Shown: positions 8,957-19,996, counted from the first letter of the stretch. The stretch is DNA of 64,000 nt from Streptomyces harbinensis (GCF_900116145.1 NZ_FPAB01000004.1:124001-188000), one strand, 5' to 3'. Made by a program: numbers and translations. Notes: generated by a model from the sequence alone, not told the origin.

Positions 8957-10003
8957 ATGGCCTCGGAACCATCGGGCCAACAAGCTGCCCCCGAACACGG
9001 TGACCGGGTGGCTGCGATGAGCCCGGCGATCACCACCAGGGGCACCGTCCCCTACATCACCCAATGGACCGGCGAACAGACAGCGGCCATGCCCGTAGTG
9101 ACCCGACGCGGGCGCCTGGCCTACGCCGACGAACGCTCCTACGACCGCGACGCCGGCGGCGTCCTATGGCGCCGCGTCCCCTCCACCCCGGGCAAGGGCA
9201 AGCCCGAGTTCGGCGCGGTCCACCCCCTACGCCAACGCATCGCTATGGCTGGCCTGGTGTGCCAGGTTTGCGGAGGCCCCGCAGACCGCAACGAAGACGG
9301 CGTGCTCTGGCTCATGGGCGACGCCTCGGACAACCCTGGTGACTGGCCCCAAGGACTGGAAACAGCCCACCCACCCGTCTGCTTGCCCTGCGCGACGCTT
9401 GCCGTGCGGGCCTGCCCACACCTACGACAACGCTTTGTCGCCCTACGCGTGCGCACATGGACCTTGGCCGGGGTCCACGGCGCCCTCTACCAACCCGGAC
9501 TCAACGGCCCAATCCTCACCGACGCCACGGGCATCCCCTTCGACCACCCCGCCATAAAGTGGATCATCGCTAGCCAACTCATCGCCACACTGGACCGCTT
9601 CACCTTCACCAACATCGGGGCCGAGGCAACCCGCAGCGTGAGTAACAACCTTCCCTACGACATCAAGGCGCCGCGCAAGCGCGGCGCGCACGGCAGCGGC
9701 GGCCCCCGGGCCGCCGCTCCTGTCTCCGCCCCGCTCCGGCCCGAAGCCGCCAGCCGCGCACCACAGTGCAGTTCGTGGAGGGTTGCTGTCTTGGGCGCCG
9801 TCGTGGCCGGGGGTCGGCTCCACGGCTTTACGCACCTGCCGGGCTCGGGGCCCGCGTCGGGCAAGGACAGGGGGCCATCGGCCGGATTAACCGGGCAGGG
9901 CTCCGCCCCGCCCGATCAGCTGAGCAAGCGTACGGCCCCCTGCCCATGCCCGACCCCAACCCCGACAGGACACCGCCCAAACCCGCTCCACCGACTTGAG
10001 TAA
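8957..10003 (+). CDS. Cys-rich protein of unknown function; real C-terminus uncertain
   Basis: The open frame is 348 residues. Residues 21 to about 230 look like true protein, with a CQVCGGP motif, later VCLPCATLAVRACPHLR and the segment IPFDHPAIKWIIASQLIATLDRF. The paired CxxC motifs suggest a zinc site. After about residue 235 the frame runs through strong hairpins and a Pro/Gly/Arg-rich stretch that reads like non-coding DNA. A natural stop may have been lost by a frameshift near 9650, or the tail may be real. An ATG at 9017 (MSPAITTRG) is an alternative start. In position it matches pra or the gene after it in pSAM2, but I do not recognise the family. Confidence 0.55.
   Translation: MASEPSGQQAAPEHGDRVAAMSPAITTRGTVPYITQWTGEQTAAMPVVTRRGRLAYADERSYDRDAGGVLWRRVPSTPGKGKPEFGAVHPLRQRIAMAGLVCQVCGGPADRNEDGVLWLMGDASDNPGDWPQGLETAHPPVCLPCATLAVRACPHLRQRFVALRVRTWTLAGVHGALYQPGLNGPILTDATGIPFDHPAIKWIIASQLIATLDRFTFTNIGAEATRSVSNNLPYDIKAPRKRGAHGSGGPRAAAPVSAPLRPEAASRAPQCSSWRVAVLGAVVAGGRLHGFTHLPGSGPASGKDRGPSAGLTGQGSAPPDQLSKRTAPCPCPTPTPTGHRPNPLHRLE
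9668..9718. repeat. Two adjacent strong hairpins
   Basis: The first has stem GCGCCGCG/CGCGGCGC around CAAG (9668-9687). The second has an 11-bp perfect stem, AGCGGCGGCCC/GGGCCGCCGCT, around CC (9695-9718). They sit at the point where the preceding reading frame loses protein-like character. They could be a terminator or part of the replication or transfer site (double-strand origin or clt), which in pSAM2-like elements is non-coding and structured. No nick site could be identified. Confidence 0.5.
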
Positions 10004-10164
10004 GTCGCACCCGCAGGGAGCAAGCCCCCGACCTGGCCAAGCCTCAACTAGGGCTGACCGCTCGGACCCCCGTCAGCACATTCATCCGCTCTGCGGGCTA
10101 GTGATCGCTAGACATGGGTACCGTCACATGTAGATACTCAGTCCGACCAAGGTGGTGAACCGAG

Positions 10165-10365
10165 ATGGCTCGACAAGGCCGTAGGTTGACGTCTGTCTTA
10201 GTGGGTGGCGGGTCAGTACTTGACCTGTCAGGGGTAGGGACCTACCAGGCGCTCCGTAAGATGCGCAAGGCTTCGCGAGAGGGCTCTGAGTGGAGCAACG
10301 TGGGGGAGGACCTGAGGCGAGCGATGCTCCGGACAGCGAAGCGGATTCCAGACAAAACGACTTAG
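10165..10365 (+). CDS. Small basic protein, accessory gene
   Basis: The 66-residue product starts at ATG 10165, with GGTGG about 9 bases upstream. It has a hydrophobic patch (LTSVLVGGGSVLDLSGV) followed by a charged helix (ALRKMRKASREGSEWSNVGEDLRRAM). I do not recognise the family. It overlaps the DUF2335 gene by 76 bases in another frame, suggesting translational coupling, or less likely a single gene split by a frameshift. Base composition here is clearly lower in GC than in the rest of the element. Confidence 0.5.
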   Translation: MARQGRRLTSVLVGGGSVLDLSGVGTYQALRKMRKASREGSEWSNVGEDLRRAMLRTAKRIPDKTT

Positions 10366-10967
10366 TTCCTGTCCAGCGTTCGGATGAGTCTGGCAGCGTC
10401 GCCGCAAGGGCGGGTGACGATAGTTCCGTTTTAGAGCCAGAGCCTAGCCTCGGTGAACTGCAAGCGATCCGGCGTGATGTCCAGCTCATACGGCGCGAGA
10501 CTAGGCAGCACCGTGGCCCCATACCTGACCCTCAGACACTCGGTGATTACGAGTCGGCTTTCCCGGGACTGGCTGAACGCATCGTCCTGATGGCGGAGCG
10601 CGATCAAGGGCACCGCCATCAGGTAGAAAAGCTGGAAATTCAGCACGCGTTCCAACTGAGTCGCGGCGGGCAACGCACCGGTTTCTTCGCTTTACTGGTA
10701 ATGGCGTCTCTGGCCGCTTACGTCGCATTCTTAGGCCACCCTGAGTGGGCAGCAGCGATCGCGGGCGCCAATATCGTGGCGGTGGTCGGCGTCTTTGTTA
10801 CTGGCCAACTTCGCAGTCGCATAGGTAATGCGGAGAATGACCACGGAAGCGAGATCCCAGTTCCTTCGGATGACGCGCTAGACAGGCAGAGTCAACACGC
10901 GGTCGAGGGGCGGCCAAGCGCAGATAATGGCAGCGCGAATCTGGACACACGGGACGCGGAACGGTAA
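10290..10967 (+). CDS. DUF2335 membrane protein
   Basis: The 225-residue frame contains the DUF2335 core. A Pro-containing stretch (GPIPDPQTLGDYESAFPGLA) leads into a helix with ERIVLMAERDQGHRHQVEK, then two membrane spans at about residues 133-150 and 155-170. The N-terminal 70 and C-terminal 50 residues are acidic and probably disordered. The function of the family is unknown. The start is uncertain: GTG at 10290 is the only start codon before the domain. It belongs to the low-GC cargo segment next to attR, away from the transfer genes. Confidence 0.65.
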   Translation: MEQRGGGPEASDAPDSEADSRQNDLVPVQRSDESGSVAARAGDDSSVLEPEPSLGELQAIRRDVQLIRRETRQHRGPIPDPQTLGDYESAFPGLAERIVLMAERDQGHRHQVEKLEIQHAFQLSRGGQRTGFFALLVMASLAAYVAFLGHPEWAAAIAGANIVAVVGVFVTGQLRSRIGNAENDHGSEIPVPSDDALDRQSQHAVEGRPSADNGSANLDTRDAER

Positions 10968-11217
10968 GTTCGGCACGGCAGCGAAGGTACGCGCGCCGAC
11001 CGTAGCCGCCACCAGAGCACAGCAGCCGTACACGATCAGTTCGAAAAGCCTGAGGGCCCCACCAGATCCCGCACGCAGTCCGTGCCGGCCGCACCAGATG
11101 CGCACCAGATCGGGCGGGGAATAGCGGTCAACGGCGGGTATCTCAGGCAGTTCACGAGGCCGCCCGAAAGGGCATCTCCGCAGGTCAGGCGCCAGTTGAC
11201 GCCCCAACCACCGCTGA
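10968..11217. other. No clear gene between DUF2335 gene and attR
   Basis: Short frames exist on both strands; one on the minus strand has a hydrophobic stretch (LFELIVYGCCALVAATV). None has a convincing ribosome site or family pattern. It is the right terminal part of the element. Confidence 0.5.
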
Positions 11218-11261
11218 TTCCCAAGTTCAGAGCGCGAGTTCGATTCTCGTCGCCCGCTCCA
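11218..11261 (+). repeat. Right attachment site (attR)
   Basis: This copy of the tRNA-Gly 3' half differs from 1750-1793 at one position (T at 11226). No acceptor 5' half precedes it, so it is not a working tRNA. It marks the right end of the AICE. Confidence 0.9.
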
Positions 11262-11268
11262 TCTCAGA

Positions 11269-11294
11269 CCCCCAAGTCAGCGGCTTGGGGGTTT
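11269..11294. terminator. Terminator next to attR
   Basis: CCCCCAAG (11269-11276) pairs with CTTGGGGG (11284-11291) around TCAGCGG, followed by TTTCTG. It immediately follows the attR copy of the tRNA end, so it was probably the original terminator of tRNA-Gly, carried 9.5 kb away by the insertion. Confidence 0.75.
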
Positions 11295-11333
11295 CTGCTG
11301 AGCGAGGCCGTGGCAGACGTTGTCGCGTGACCC

Positions 11334-11362
11334 GGCGGGCTCGGCCGAAGGCCGAGCCCGCC
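11334..11362. terminator. Terminator at the 3' end of the GH62 gene
   Basis: A 12-bp perfect stem, GGCGGGCTCGGC/GCCGAGCCCGCC, with a CGAAG loop lies 40 bases beyond the stop codon of the leftward GH62 gene. There is no T-tract, as is usual in Streptomyces. Confidence 0.65.
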
Positions 11363-11401
11363 ACGTCGGCTCCATGCCGGAGCCGGAGTCGTGTCACGCC
11401 G

Positions 11402-12868
11402 TCAGCGCTGCAGTGTCAGCAGGCCCGGGCGGTAGGGGAGGAGACCGTAGTCGCCGCCGGAGTTGGGGCTGCGCCCCTGATAGAGGAACTGCAGATTGCA
11501 GGGGTCAATGGTCATGGTCTGATCGGGGCTCGTGCGCAGCAGTTCGCCGTGGCTGATGTCGTTGGTCCAGGTGGCGCCGCTGTTGGCCTTGCCGGCGAAG
11601 GGGTTGTTCTCGGTCACCGCTTGGGGTGTCCACGAGCCGTTCAGGCTGGTGGCTGTGAACGAGCGGAAGTAGCGGCCCTGCGAGCCGATCGCCTCGACGA
11701 TCATGAGGTAGCGGTTCTCACCCTGAAGCTTGTAGACCTGCGGGCCTTCGAACAGGTTGTTCTGCGTATCGCTCATGATCACGGTCGAGGTCGAGCCGAA
11801 GCTGCTCGGGAAGTTCCCGATCGGCATACTGGCCCGGTAGATCCTGCCGTTGTCGCCGGCGAAGAACAGGTACATGTTCGTGTCGTCGGCGATGAGCGTC
11901 TGGTCGATGGGACCGGTCGGGGAGTCGGAGATGGTTCCGGAGAAGAGCTCCTGCTCGGCCGACCAGCCGTTCGGGTTGGTGGGGTCGCTCGAGGTCCGGT
12001 AGGAGAAGGAGGTCCTGCCCCACTGGTAGGCGAGCACCCAGATGTCCTTCGGCGCGAAGTAGAAGAGCGTGGGCGCGACGGTGGAAGCTGACATCGTGTT
12101 CTGGCTGGCCGAGGCCATCTGCGACCAGTCGCCGAACAGGCTGAAGTTCATCGAACCCCAGCGCGTCCCTGTGTCGTGCGTCGTCGCATAGACGAGGTGC
12201 TGGCCGTTGTAGGGGGCGACGGTGAAGTCCTTGAGCGAGACCCACCCCGGCTTGGGCTGCGCCAGCGCGCCCGTTGATGTCCAGCGGTATGTCGATGGCA
12301 GAGCGCACGGGCCGGGGTTGCCGGCGCCGACCTTGACGAGCTGCCACTGCTGATTGGCGCCGTTCCAGTCGTCGTACTGGACGATGTTCGCGCTGTCGGC
12401 GGTGGAGCCGCCTTGTACTTCGAGGGCCTTGCCGCTGTGGCGCGAAATGAACCTCACATAGCCGTCGGAGCTGTCGGCCAGCCGCCACTGCTGGTTGGTG
12501 CCGTTCAGGTCGGCCCACTGGACGATCGATCCGCCGTTCTGGGTGGACCAGTTGTGGACGTCCAGGACCTTGCCGGAGTGGCGGGACTTGATGCGGTAGT
12601 AGCCGTTGCCGGAGTCGACGAACTGCCACTGCTGCTGGGCCTGATCGTTCCTGGCCCACTGGGTGATGCGGGCGCCATCGCCGGTCGCCTGGTTGTAGAC
12701 GTCCAGGGCCTTGCCGCTGTTGCGGTTGACCAGCACATACGAGGCGTGGGGGTCGACGGTCGCCGCGCTGGCGGGCTGGGCACCGAGGAAGGTGGCCACG
12801 AGCAGCAAGGGCGCAAAGATGGCGAGCAGGCGTCTCAGGCGGAGCGGGGACGGACGGCGAAGCCACAT
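11402..12868 (-). CDS. Secreted GH62 alpha-L-arabinofuranosidase with N-terminal CBM13
   Basis: The enzyme removes arabinofuranosyl side chains from arabinoxylan outside the cell. The 488-residue product has a signal peptide (cleavage after ASA, about residue 35), a ricin-type CBM13 of three repeats at about 40-180, and a GH62 five-blade propeller at 188-488. The residues that match the known GH62 catalytic set are Asp214 ([12 protein letters not shown]), Asp322 (GPIDQT) and Glu374 (LFEGPQVYK). Similarity to Streptomyces GH62 enzymes is obvious over the whole domain. The ATG at 12868 is chosen because GAAGGG lies 9 bases upstream; a second ATG lies 9 bases earlier. A run of ten G bases (12891-12900) sits just upstream in the leader. 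Confidence 0.95.
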   Translation of the reverse strand: MWLRRPSPLRLRRLLAIFAPLLLVATFLGAQPASAATVDPHASYVLVNRNSGKALDVYNQATGDGARITQWARNDQAQQQWQFVDSGNGYYRIKSRHSGKVLDVHNWSTQNGGSIVQWADLNGTNQQWRLADSSDGYVRFISRHSGKALEVQGGSTADSANIVQYDDWNGANQQWQLVKVGAGNPGPCALPSTYRWTSTGALAQPKPGWVSLKDFTVAPYNGQHLVYATTHDTGTRWGSMNFSLFGDWSQMASASQNTMSASTVAPTLFYFAPKDIWVLAYQWGRTSFSYRTSSDPTNPNGWSAEQELFSGTISDSPTGPIDQTLIADDTNMYLFFAGDNGRIYRASMPIGNFPSSFGSTSTVIMSDTQNNLFEGPQVYKLQGENRYLMIVEAIGSQGRYFRSFTATSLNGSWTPQAVTENNPFAGKANSGATWTNDISHGELLRTSPDQTMTIDPCNLQFLYQGRSPNSGGDYGLLPYRPGLLTLQR

Positions 12869-13170
12869 AAGAGGCATCCCTTCTGGGGTCGGGGGGGGGG
12901 AGGTGACCCCGATGAACCGCAACGGCCGCCCCGGGGGTCAGGGACGGGAGAGGTGCGAAAACGGCCGCGTGTGCCGAAGAGTTGGTGCGCTGGGCGCTCA
13001 GCCGGAGCACTTCGCCGTGCACGGAGACGAGAGATACCTCCAGTCTTCAGCCGTCCCAGCTGACGACCCGGTGTGACGGCTACCGCCAGGGGGCCGCCAC
13101 ACCGGCGGATCCACTGGGGGTCCGGTAGGTGTTGCCCATGGAGACCTCCGAGGCGGCAAGCGTCAAGCAC

Positions 13171-13182
13171 CGAAAACTTTCG
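13171..13182. promoter_or_regulatory. GAAA-TTTC type operator upstream of the GH62 gene
   Basis: CGAAAACTTTCG has arms CGAAA and TTTCG and is followed directly by the overlapping palindrome CGAAGCTTC. Palindromes of the form GAAA-N-TTTC have been described upstream of Streptomyces xylanase genes. The site is about 300 bases from the GH62 start, so either the leader is long or the site acts on the intergenic promoter region. Confidence 0.5.
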
Positions 13183-13471
13183 AAGCTTCACGGACTCCTT
13201 GGCGCCACAAGGTAGAAACATGTGACCTCTCGGTCAAGAGCTGTCACCCGTCTGTCCACAAACAGCGCCTCTCCTTCGGGCTTGACGGAGCACGTCCGAC
13301 CCCGGCCGGCACTCGGCCTCGCGCGTTCGGCCGGCACATGGACCTGCCGCCTCAGGGACCGCCTGAGCTCGCCGACCTGCTGTTTCGGTCCTTTCGCCGG
13401 GGCCCGTGCCAACGGCCCCCACCGACGGCGGTGCCGGCGGTCCGGCCGTCCCCGTCGAACGCATCAGGCTT

Positions 13472-13485
13472 CCGGAAATTTTCGG
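13472..13485. promoter_or_regulatory. GAAA-TTTC type operator on the xylanase side
   Basis: CCGGAAATTTTCGG has arms CCGGAAA and TTTTCGG, related to the site at 13171. It lies about 510 bases upstream of the GH10 start. The pair of sites suggests that one regulator controls both divergent transcription units. Confidence 0.45.
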
Positions 13486-13704
13486 TCGAGATACGGAACA
13501 TTCCGCGAGGAGGATTGACGATCCACCGTCAACACCTCAATCTCAACGCCTGAGACGGCAGTTGCCGTTCGCACGTCGAACAGTCCGCCCCGAGCAATCC
13601 GTGGCGGACAGCAGAGCCGCACCACAGCACCCGCACCACCCCGTTACCGATCCGGTGAGTTTCACGCCGGCGCATCCTGGCTCTTCGCACCATGGGAGAG
13701 GTAA

Positions 13705-15417
<1,713 letters not shown>

Positions 15418-15433
15418 TGGGGCCCGTCGCTGA

Positions 15434-16840
<1,407 letters not shown>

Positions 16841-16949
16841 CACACCCGCGTAGGGTCTGGCAGGCCGCGCGGGCCCCTGCGGCCGGTGAGCCGTGCCCGC
16901 TACGTGCCCGTGAGGGCGGTCGTTCACGATTAACGGCGGTTCCCCGTGG

Positions 16950-16987
16950 CCTGCCGGACTGTCGCCGTCGGCGGCAGTCCGGCGGGC
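16950..16987. terminator. Terminator after the xylanase-esterase operon
   Basis: CCTGCCGGACTGTCGCC pairs with GGCGGCAGTCCGGCGGG around GTC, with two mismatches. It lies 110 bases after the esterase stop codon. Strong GC stems without T-tracts are usual in this genome. Confidence 0.65.
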
Positions 16988-17018
16988 CGGCGACCACGGG
17001 CCAGCCAAGAGCTCAGTG

Positions 17019-17061
17019 CTTCCCGAGCTCAGAGCGCGAGCTCGATTCCCGTCGCCCGCTC
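17019..17061 (+). repeat. Third, degenerate copy of the tRNA-Gly attachment site
   Basis: These 43 bases match tRNA-Gly from CTTCCC in the anticodon loop to CGCCCGCTC with three transitions (A to G, T to C, T to C). The final CCA is lost. It is followed by the same hairpin and TCGTCGTGTTCG flank that follows attL at 1794-1850. It is thus an attL-like junction of another, older insertion, or of the same family in tandem. Confidence 0.8.
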
Positions 17062-17070
17062 GTACGACGT

Positions 17071-17107
17071 AGGCCCAGGTCACGGACACCGTCCAGGACC
17101 TGGGCCT
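17071..17107. terminator. Copy of the AICE left-end hairpin
   Basis: AGGCCCAGGTC (17071-17081) pairs perfectly with GACCTGGGCCT (17097-17107). Arms and following bases match 1801-1849. Beyond it, the minus strand of 17120-17190 could encode a short relic ending in SDTDLARSAQ, possibly an integrase tail, but the match is not secure. No gene is seen in 17108-17226. Confidence 0.65.
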
Positions 17108-17226
17108 TCGTCGTGTTCGCATCCGCTGGGCGCTGCGTGCCAGATCCGTGTCAGAGCGCGCGTTGGTGTGCGTGGTCTTCCGGGCCATCGGCCCGTCAGG
17201 GGGCGAGTGCGGCGCGCAGGCGGTCG

Positions 17227-17646
17227 TCAGGGCGTGGGCGGGGGCCAGGTGACGAGGGTGTCGAGCGACGGGGGTTGGTAAGCGGGGCCCTTGAGGACCT
17301 TGCCGTCGGGGCGGCGGAGGACCTGGCCGTGCTCGTCGAGTTTGCTCATGTTGGAGCGGTGGACCTCGGTGAAGACGGCCGGGAGGTCGATGCCCAGGGC
17401 GTCGGCGGTGCCGTAGGTGACGTAGAGGACGTCGGCCAGTTCCTTGGCCACCGCGCGGTAGGCGGTGACGGGGTCGTCGCCGTTGCGCAGGGCGCGGGCG
17501 AGGTCTTCGAGGGCCTCGGCGGCTTCCCGGGACTCCTCGGCCAGCAGTGTCCGGCGGTGTGCGGCGGTTTCGGGGCGGGCGGCGTCGGCGGTGCCGTCGA
17601 ACGTCCGGCGGAACTGGGCGACGCGGCGCATCGGCTCGTGGTCCAT
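17227..17646 (-). CDS. MazG-like nucleotide pyrophosphohydrolase
   Basis: The 139-residue product has the all-alpha NTP-pyrophosphatase pattern: EESREAAEAL, then KELADVLYVTYGTADALGID, which supply the ExxE and ExxD metal ligands. The C-terminal part RSNMSKLDE and GKVLKGPAYQPPSL is typical of PRA-PH/MazG-like proteins. The enzyme would hydrolyse a nucleoside triphosphate to monophosphate and pyrophosphate; the substrate is unknown. It starts with ATG 9 bases after arsC, so it is the last gene of the ars operon. A housecleaning role under arsenic stress is only an inference from position. Confidence 0.8.
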   Translation of the reverse strand: MDHEPMRRVAQFRRTFDGTADAARPETAAHRRTLLAEESREAAEALEDLARALRNGDDPVTAYRAVAKELADVLYVTYGTADALGIDLPAVFTEVHRSNMSKLDEHGQVLRRPDGKVLKGPAYQPPSLDTLVTWPPPTP

Positions 17647-17655
17647 GGGGCGACC

Positions 17656-18075
17656 CTATGTGTGGGCCGGGATGCCGAGGTCCGCCAGCAGAGTGCGGAC
17701 GCGGTGTTCGATCGCGTCGCGGATGGGGCGGATCCGGTCCAGGCCGTGGCCGGCGGGGTCTTCGAGGGGCCAGTCGAGGTAGCGCTTGCCCGGGAAGACC
17801 GGGCAACTGTCGCCGCAGCCCATGGTGATGACCACGTCGGAGGCCAGGACCGCCTCGGTGGTGAGCACCTTGGGGGTCTCGGCGGCGATGTCGATGCCGG
17901 TCTCGGCCATGGCGGCCACGACGGCCGGGTTGACGGTGTCGGCCGGGGCGGAGCCGGCGGAGCGGACCCGGACGCGGTCGCCCGCCAGGTGGGTCAGGAA
18001 GGCGGCGGCCATCTGGGAGCGGCCGGCGTTGTGCACGCAGACGAAGAGGACGGACGGGACGGTGCGGTCAGACAT
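17656..18075 (-). CDS. arsC: Arsenate reductase, low-molecular-weight phosphatase type
   Basis: The 139-residue product reduces arsenate to arsenite for export. It has the P-loop CVHNAGR with nucleophile Cys13 and Arg19, and two further redox Cys in MGCGDSCPVFPG (Cys87 and Cys91), the three-Cys relay of thioredoxin-linked ArsC. An actinobacterial enzyme could instead use mycothiol, but the relay Cys pair favours the thioredoxin route. Asp near DWPLEDP is the general acid. It overlaps the 3' end of acr3 by 8 bases and so is translationally coupled. Length is normal. Confidence 0.92.
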   Translation of the reverse strand: MSDRTVPSVLFVCVHNAGRSQMAAAFLTHLAGDRVRVRSAGSAPADTVNPAVVAAMAETGIDIAAETPKVLTTEAVLASDVVITMGCGDSCPVFPGKRYLDWPLEDPAGHGLDRIRPIRDAIEHRVRTLLADLGIPAHT

Positions 18076-19126
18076 GGGCCGGAACCTTCTCGGTGGTGAA
18101 CCAGCGGCGGGCGTAGCGGGCGACGTGAACCAGGCCGATCAGCACGGGCACTTCGATGAGGGGCCCGACGACACCCGCGAGGGCTTGGCCGGAGGAGGCG
18201 CCGAAGGTCGCGATGGCGACGGCGATGGCGAGTTCGAAGTTGTTGCCCGCCGCGGTGAAGGCGAGGGCCGTGGTACGGGGATGGTCCAGGCCGATGGCGC
18301 GGCCCAGCAGCATGGAGCCCGTCCACATGAGTGCGAAGTAGAGCAGCAGGGGAACGGCGATGCGGGCCACGTCGAGGGGGCGGGAGGTGATGGCCTCGCC
18401 CTGGAGGGCGAAGAGGATCACGATGGTGAACAGCAGTCCGTGCAGGGCGAGCGGGCCCAGGCGCGGGAGGAGTGTCGTCTCGTACCAGGTGCGGCCCCGG
18501 GCGCGTTCTCCGATGCGGCGGGTGAGGTAGCCGGCCGCGAGCGGGATGCCGAGGAAAATGATCACGCCGCGGGCGATCTCGCCGAAGGAGATGTCGAGAC
18601 CGGTCCGTTCCAGGCCCAGCAGGCCGGGCAGGGCGGAGAGGTAGAACCAGGCGAGGGCCGAGAAGGCGATCACCTGGAAGAGCGAGTTCAGCGCGACCAG
18701 GACGGCGGCGGCTTCGCGGTGGCCGCCGGCCAGGTCGTTCCAGACGATGACCATGGCGATGCAGCGGGCGAGGCCCACGATGATCAGGCCGGTGCGGTAC
18801 TCGGGCAGGTCCGGCAGGAAGGTCCAGGCGAGCGCGAACATCAGCGCGGGGCCGAGGATCCAGTTCAGCGCGAGGGAGGTCAGGAGCAGGCGCCGGTCGC
18901 GGGTGACGGTGTGCAGGCGGTCGTAGCGGACCTTGGCCAGCACCGGGTACATCATCACCAGCAGGCCGAGGGCGATCGGCAGGGACACCTCGGCCACGGT
19001 CACCGCGGCGAGCGCGTCGCCCAGGCCGGGGACCAGGCCGCCGAGGCCGAGGCCGGCCGCCATCGCGGCGAGGATCCAGACGGTGAGGTACCGGTCGGTG
19101 AAGGACAGCCGCGGGGTGCCGGTCAC
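18068..19126 (-). CDS. acr3: ACR3-family arsenite efflux permease
   Basis: The 352-residue product has about ten membrane spans. The family signature appears as GLARCIAMVIVWNDLA, with the conserved Cys of ACR3, and as AAGNNFELAIAVAIA near the C-terminus. It exports arsenite, using the proton motive force, across the cell membrane. It overlaps arsR by 4 bases (ATGA) and arsC by 8 bases, in the order arsR-acr3-arsC. The length is normal and no defects are seen. Confidence 0.94.
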   Translation of the reverse strand: MTGTPRLSFTDRYLTVWILAAMAAGLGLGGLVPGLGDALAAVTVAEVSLPIALGLLVMMYPVLAKVRYDRLHTVTRDRRLLLTSLALNWILGPALMFALAWTFLPDLPEYRTGLIIVGLARCIAMVIVWNDLAGGHREAAAVLVALNSLFQVIAFSALAWFYLSALPGLLGLERTGLDISFGEIARGVIIFLGIPLAAGYLTRRIGERARGRTWYETTLLPRLGPLALHGLLFTIVILFALQGEAITSRPLDVARIAVPLLLYFALMWTGSMLLGRAIGLDHPRTTALAFTAAGNNFELAIAVAIATFGASSGQALAGVVGPLIEVPVLIGLVHVARYARRWFTTEKVPAHV

Positions 19127-19497
19127 GGGGTGGCCAGCGGCAGGCCCGCCGGGCGGGTGAGGATGGCCGCGAGGCGGTCGGTCGTTTCCGGTACCAGCCG
19201 GTAGTAGACCCAGGTGCCGCGTCGTTCGGAGTCGATCAGCCCGGCCTGGCGCAGCAGTTTCAGGTGGTGCGAGATGGTCGGCTGGGAGAGGTCGAAGGCC
19301 GGGGTGAGGTCGCAGACGCAGATCTCGCCGCCGGCCCGGGAGGCGATCAGCGACAGCAGGCGGACGCGTACCGGGTCGCCCAGTGCTTTGAACACCTTGG
19401 CCAGTTCGGCCGACTGGTCCTCGTCCAGCGGTGTCTCCAGCAGGCTGGGGCAGCAGGCGCTGCTCCGGGACCGGGCCACCGGGCTCTGATTCGACAT
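19123..19497 (-). CDS. arsR: ArsR/SmtB-family arsenic-responsive repressor
   Basis: The 124-residue product has a winged helix at about residues 28-112. The recognition helix is DLSQPTISHHLKLLRQAG. Two candidate arsenite sites exist: Cys60 and Cys62 in EICVCDL, as in plasmid R773-type ArsR, and an N-terminal pair Cys15-Cys16 as in Corynebacterium ArsR. Arsenite binding would release it from the promoter. It is the first gene of the leftward ars operon and lies back to back with the arsI-type gene, 73 bases away, with an inverted repeat in the gap. Confidence 0.93.
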   Translation of the reverse strand: MSNQSPVARSRSSACCPSLLETPLDEDQSAELAKVFKALGDPVRVRLLSLIASRAGGEICVCDLTPAFDLSQPTISHHLKLLRQAGLIDSERRGTWVYYRLVPETTDRLAAILTRPAGLPLATP

Positions 19498-19533
19498 GCT
19501 TCTATGTTGACAGATCTCGATTCAGCGCACAAG

Positions 19534-19559
19534 CTTGCATCGACAGACATCGATACAAG
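19534..19559. promoter_or_regulatory. Putative ArsR operator between divergent ars genes
   Basis: An imperfect inverted repeat, CTTGCATCGAC and ATCGATACAAG, spans this stretch. Its arms match CTTGnATCGA on one strand and the complement on the other. Its place between arsR and the arsI-type gene suits coordinate repression. The spacing to the arsI-type start is 11 bases. Confidence 0.55.
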
Positions 19560-19570
19560 GGAGTCACGCC

Positions 19571-19996
19571 ATGTCCCGTGTCCAGCTCGCCCTGCGCGTC
19601 AGTGACCTGGAGGCCTCGGTCGCCTTCTACACGCAGCTGTTCGGCACCGGCCCCGCGAAGCGGCGCGAGGGGTACGCCAACTTCGCCGTCGCCGAGCCTC
19701 CGCTCAAGCTCGTCCTCCTGGAGGGTGAGCCGGGAGCGGAGACCCGCCTCGACCACCTGGGGGTGGAGGTGCAGTCCACCGAGGAGGTCACGGCCGCCGC
19801 CGGGCGGCTGAAGGAGGCCGGCCTGGCCACCTTCGAGGAGAACGACACCTCCTGCTGCTACGCCGTCCAGGACAAGGTCTGGGTGCACGGGCCCGGCCGG
19901 GAGCCCTGGGAGGTGTACGTCGTGAAGACCGACGCCGACACGCCGGGCAGGAGCGCCGTGGCGGCGCCGGAGGGGTGCTGCGCCACCGGGCGGTAG
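19571..19996 (+). CDS. arsI: ArsI/CadI-type glyoxalase-fold protein (C-As lyase candidate)
   Basis: The 141-residue product belongs to the vicinal-oxygen-chelate superfamily. Candidate metal ligands are Gln5, His62 and Glu114, matching the Gln/His/Glu set of described ArsI. The vicinal pair Cys95-Cys96 (NDTSCCYA) matches the As(III)-binding pair of that family, and a second pair, CC, lies near the C-terminus. ArsI cleaves the C-As bond of trivalent methyl- or phenyl-arsenicals; CadI homologues are metal-induced with less clear roles. The ATG at 19571 follows AAGGGAG. It is divergent from arsR with a shared inverted repeat. No arsM is seen in the window. Confidence 0.82.
   Translation: MSRVQLALRVSDLEASVAFYTQLFGTGPAKRREGYANFAVAEPPLKLVLLEGEPGAETRLDHLGVEVQSTEEVTAAAGRLKEAGLATFEENDTSCCYAVQDKVWVHGPGREPWEVYVVKTDADTPGRSAVAAPEGCCATGR

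Noticed and set aside
8957..10003. The Cys motifs of the element protein read as an HNH nuclease.
   Set aside because: There is no HNH/ββα core with the paired His and Asn at the right spacing; only CxxC-type pairs are seen.
10798..11207. Minus-strand frames near attR with a hydrophobic stretch taken as a membrane protein.
   Set aside because: They lie partly opposite the DUF2335 gene, have no ribosome site and no recognisable pattern.
17019..17061. A second functional tRNA-Gly gene.
   Set aside because: Only the 3' half is present, the T-loop is altered and the CCA is lost.
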